From: Flavobacterium sp. I3-2
Lineage (GTDB): Bacteria > Bacteroidota > Bacteroidia > Flavobacteriales > Flavobacteriaceae
Direction: 5' to 3'
DNA length: 64,000 bases
Assembly: GCF_013389595.1 (NCBI RefSeq)
Contig: NZ_CP058306.1
Span: forward strand, 372,001-436,000
Position numbers and translations under genes: made by a program. Under the pieces are notes generated by a model that ran no database searches, was not told the DNA's origin, and was given only the letters and a program-made list of their open reading frames with translations. Shown here piece after piece: positions 61,646 through 64,000 of this stretch (position 1 is its first letter; each line of letters starts with the position of its first letter).

Positions 61646-63331
61646 TTATTTCATTTGAAAGTTGGTTTCAAAAGTACTATTATTTCCGACTTGATCGGTA
61701 ACCGAAATCAATACTTTATTCAAACCTTTTTTGGCAATTCCATCTTTTAATTGATGTGTGATTTTTTTATCTTTATATTCGTATTCAAACAAAGCCCATT
61801 GATCATTTACATAACCGTTTATTTCTTTAATTCCAGATAAACTATCTTCAACTTCAAAAACGAGAACGTCATTTTCTGTAAGATTATTGCCTTCTGTAAA
61901 ATTAAAAGATTTGATTGAAGCAGCTTCTAAATCTTCAAAAATTTTATATGTTCCTAAGCTTTTTGTTCGAATACTTAGTTTATTATCTTTTTTCCAAGTG
62001 TGAAAATAAGAAATTGAATTTCCGTTTACAAGACCTATAAAAGCTTTTTCTGGATTTATATCCGAATTTAATAAATCAAACTGAACCGTTATACTTTTGT
62101 CTAGCGGAATTAAATCGCGATGTATTTTAATCTCATTTTCTGTAAAAACGATTTCGAGTTCACAATCTTCATAAAAAGTCAAGGCTGGCCATTCAATTGT
62201 TCCATTGCTTTCTGACAAAATATAATCTCGTTTGGAATCAATTCGTTTTAAATTTTGAATTGGATTTGAAACTAATTGGGCTTGGTCATCACTAAAAGTA
62301 ATCGGAACATTAATTTCTGTTTTATTATTATGAAAATCTGAAATTACAATTTTATAGTTGTATGAGTCATATTCTTCGATACTAATTTTTCCGTTATTCT
62401 TAATCGACTTAATTAAATTCAAATCAAAATTTGTACTCTTAAAAAGTTTTTGAACGCGATCTTTGGTTAAACCTAAACGTTCATAATCGATAACTAAATT
62501 AATTTTACGAGTTTCATCAAAACTAAATCGGTCAAAAATCATTTCGTATGTTTTTGATCCATTCAAATACGTTTCGATTTTATAAACACCGTTTTTTGAA
62601 TAACGGTTATTCATAACATCATAGGAATTTATACCAAAACCAATCGTTCCTTTGGCTTTTACTTTTTCTGAAATGTAAACTCCGTCGCTTTGTTTGTTTA
62701 AACTCAAAATCAAGGGAACATTTTCACCGTTTGTAACTGCATCTGTCGAAACTGGATAAACGACCAATGCATTAATTATGGGTTTTTCAACATCAGAAAT
62801 CAAATAACCAATACCAAACAAAAACGGATTTATAATTTCTTCGCTTTGCGTATCACGAATTTCATAATGTAAATGCGGTCCACCAGAACTTCCAGTATTT
62901 CCGACATATCCAATAATATCACCTTTTTTAACTAGCAATTCATGCTTTAACGGAAACATTTCAAGAGCATATTTTTTTTCTTTATATTGACTTGCTTTTA
63001 CATAATCACGAATTCCTCCATAATAATCATTTAAATGCGCATAAACAGAAGTAAATCCATTTGGATGTTTGATATAAACAACTTTACCATATCCTTTTTC
63101 ATTTATTTGAATGCGCACAACTTCTCCATCAGCCACCGCAAAAACAGGTTCTCCAATTTTTCGATTACTACTAAAATCAATTCCTGAATGAAAATGATTA
63201 TATCGCAATTCACCAAAACTACCAGTTACATTCATATCAATTCCAAGTGGTTTACCAAAATAATCTTGCGGATAATCTTGAGAATAGATAAAATTGGAAA
63301 AGAGAAGAAATGCTGTTATAAAATTCTTCAT
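61646..63331 (-). CDS. M23-family (LytM) metallopeptidase
   Basis: Exported zinc endopeptidase, about 561 residues from the ATG at 63331, where MKNFITAFLLFSNFIYSQ is a good signal peptide (an ATG ten codons upstream adds basic residues). The M23 domain is N-terminal (about 30-190): ELRYNHFHSGIDFS contains the first zinc His/Asp, and GGPHLHYEIRD the HxH. The remaining 370 residues are beta-rich, perhaps Ig-like domains. Likely trims peptidoglycan cross-links or acts as a LytM-type regulator. The only family oddity is the large C-terminal part. Confidence 0.9.
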   Translation of the reverse strand: MKNFITAFLLFSNFIYSQDYPQDYFGKPLGIDMNVTGSFGELRYNHFHSGIDFSSNRKIGEPVFAVADGEVVRIQINEKGYGKVVYIKHPNGFTSVYAHLNDYYGGIRDYVKASQYKEKKYALEMFPLKHELLVKKGDIIGYVGNTGSSGGPHLHYEIRDTQSEEIINPFLFGIGYLISDVEKPIINALVVYPVSTDAVTNGENVPLILSLNKQSDGVYISEKVKAKGTIGFGINSYDVMNNRYSKNGVYKIETYLNGSKTYEMIFDRFSFDETRKINLVIDYERLGLTKDRVQKLFKSTNFDLNLIKSIKNNGKISIEEYDSYNYKIVISDFHNNKTEINVPITFSDDQAQLVSNPIQNLKRIDSKRDYILSESNGTIEWPALTFYEDCELEIVFTENEIKIHRDLIPLDKSITVQFDLLNSDINPEKAFIGLVNGNSISYFHTWKKDNKLSIRTKSLGTYKIFEDLEAASIKSFNFTEGNNLTENDVLVFEVEDSLSGIKEINGYVNDQWALFEYEYKDKKITHQLKDGIAKKGLNKVLISVTDQVGNNSTFETNFQMK

Positions 63332-63460
63332 ATTTGCACGAGAAAACAATTTAAAATTCATTTTTCACACTTAAAGTTACAATTTTATTTAAAAATAAAT
63401 TATAATTTACATTATTATTATTTTTTATTAGCAACCTATTTTTTTTTTCAATAAAAAAAC

Positions 63461-63468
63461 TAACTTTG
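63461..63468 (+). promoter_or_regulatory. -7 element for the coiled-coil/zapA genes
   Basis: TAACTTTG, a full TANNTTTG match; the -33 position reads TTT rather than TTG. The implied start point (about 63475) leaves the ATG at 63492, rather than 63477, as the sensible start. Confidence 0.55.
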
Positions 63469-63491
63469 TAATTGTAATGATTTTTTGCACT

Positions 63492-63782
63492 ATGAGTGAA
63501 CTTAATATTTTAATAAATACTATTGAAGCTAGATTAGAGGCACTTATAAATAAAATCGATATTTTAGAGCGAGAGAAGATTGAATTAGAAAAGAGATTAG
63601 CTTTAGAATTTGAAGAGAAAAAAGTAATTAATGAAAATCTAAATCAATTAAAATTGAATTACGATTCGTTAAAATTAGCAAATTCATTACTTGGCAGTGA
63701 AGAACATAAAAGAGAAACAAAACTCAAAATAAATTCATTAATCCGTGAGATTGATCATTGTATTTCTCAACTTTCAAAATAA
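63492..63782 (+). CDS. Small coiled-coil protein upstream of zapA
   Basis: 96 residues from the ATG at 63492, almost wholly helical and coiled-coil by its heptads (LNILINTIEARLEALINKI, ILEREKIELEKRLALEFEEKK), ending in a short LIREIDHCISQLSK. An upstream ATG at 63477 would add MIFCT and lies too near the start point. It is 5 nt from zapA, so they are cotranscribed; a cytokinetic accessory (ZapB-like) role is inferred from context only. Confidence 0.75.
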   Translation: MSELNILINTIEARLEALINKIDILEREKIELEKRLALEFEEKKVINENLNQLKLNYDSLKLANSLLGSEEHKRETKLKINSLIREIDHCISQLSK

Positions 63783-63787
63783 AAACT

Positions 63788-64000
63788 ATGGAAGAGAAAT
63801 TAAAAATAAAAATTTCAATTGCAGATAGAGTTTATCCATTAACGGTAGAATCTAACTTGGAAGAAGGTTTAAGATCCGCTTCTAAAAAAATTGAAAACAT
63901 GATCAAACTATATGAAGAAAATTATGCCGTACGCGACAAACAAGATGTTTTAGCAATGTGTGCACTTCAATTTGCTTCAGCACAAGAAAATCAAAAGATT
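63788..64000 (+). CDS. zapA: Cell division protein ZapA (5' part, runs off the window)
   Basis: The first 71 codons are inside the window and the frame is open at the edge. The sequence MEEKLKIKISIADRVYPLTV, then an LEEGLRSASKKIENMIKLYEE helix and DVLAMCALQFASAQE, matches ZapA, which cross-links FtsZ filaments at the Z-ring. ZapA is usually about 100 residues, so roughly 25 to 30 are missing here. Confidence 0.9.
   Translation, partial: MEEKLKIKISIADRVYPLTVESNLEEGLRSASKKIENMIKLYEENYAVRDKQDVLAMCALQFASAQENQKI

Noticed and set aside
1..64000. CRISPR array, insertion sequence, integron or toxin-antitoxin pair
   Set aside because: No regularly spaced repeats, transposase or paired small ORFs of recognised type were found on either strand.

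Overview
The window is a chromosomal segment of a low-GC member of the Bacteroidota, almost certainly the family Flavobacteriaceae. The evidence is the AT-rich sequence, SusC/CarboxypepD-type TonB-dependent receptors, lipoproteins with short flavobacterial lipoboxes, a secreted nuclease with a type IX secretion (T9SS) sorting tail, a clade II nosZ cluster, and several promoters of the Bacteroidota form TTG-N18..20-TANNTTTG. I cannot fix the genus. No phage, IS element, CRISPR array or rRNA gene was seen; the only RNA genes are two identical tandem tRNA-Pro(TGG) genes.

Layout. 1-4.8 kb: housekeeping (cyclophilin, folD, ffh), then an ohrR-ohr-nitroreductase peroxide operon with a 12+12 bp palindromic operator. 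4.8-11.4 kb: argS, with an unusual internal insertion of about 105 residues, followed by two SGNH-hydrolase-like proteins and an MBOAT O-acyltransferase that look like an envelope O-acylation set. 11.6-21.8 kb: a TonB-family receptor, a fatty-acid-hydroxylase-family protein, a KAS III, an S9 peptidase, small envelope proteins, a lone ABC ATPase and trxB. 22.0-24.9 kb: the tRNA-Pro pair, then a divergent CodA-like amidohydrolase and AraC regulator, bracketed by two almost identical terminator hairpins.

24.9-28.2 kb: a four-gene copper-type operon: a small CNGKC-motif protein, an MbnP-family lipoprotein, an MbnH/MauG-like dihaem enzyme and a Cys-headed outer-membrane barrel. 28.3-33.4 kb: udk, divIC-like, and both methylmalonyl-CoA mutase subunits. 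33.5-40.6 kb: a complete haem uptake locus (HmuY, TonB receptor, divergent HmuTUV and HmuS). 40.6-45.3 kb: unknown proteins, a T9SS endonuclease I and two thioredoxin-fold lipoproteins.

45.3-54.4 kb: nitrous oxide respiration: nosZ with cytochrome c, a membrane protein, nosL, nosD, nosF and nosY on one strand; divergently Ric/ScdA, a Crp/Fnr regulator and an unrecognised polytopic His-rich membrane protein, with an FNR-like palindrome between the two arms. 54.4-64 kb: kynurenine 3-monooxygenase, an agmatinase-family ureohydrolase, a noncoding gap, two lipoproteins, a TonB receptor, an M23 peptidase, and a coiled-coil gene followed by the start of zapA.

The most interesting parts are the MbnP/MbnH-like quartet, which may serve copper handling and sits about 20 kb from the copper enzyme NosZ; the His-rich membrane protein translationally coupled to the Crp/Fnr gene; the ArgS insertion; and the LysM domain embedded inside an SGNH hydrolase.
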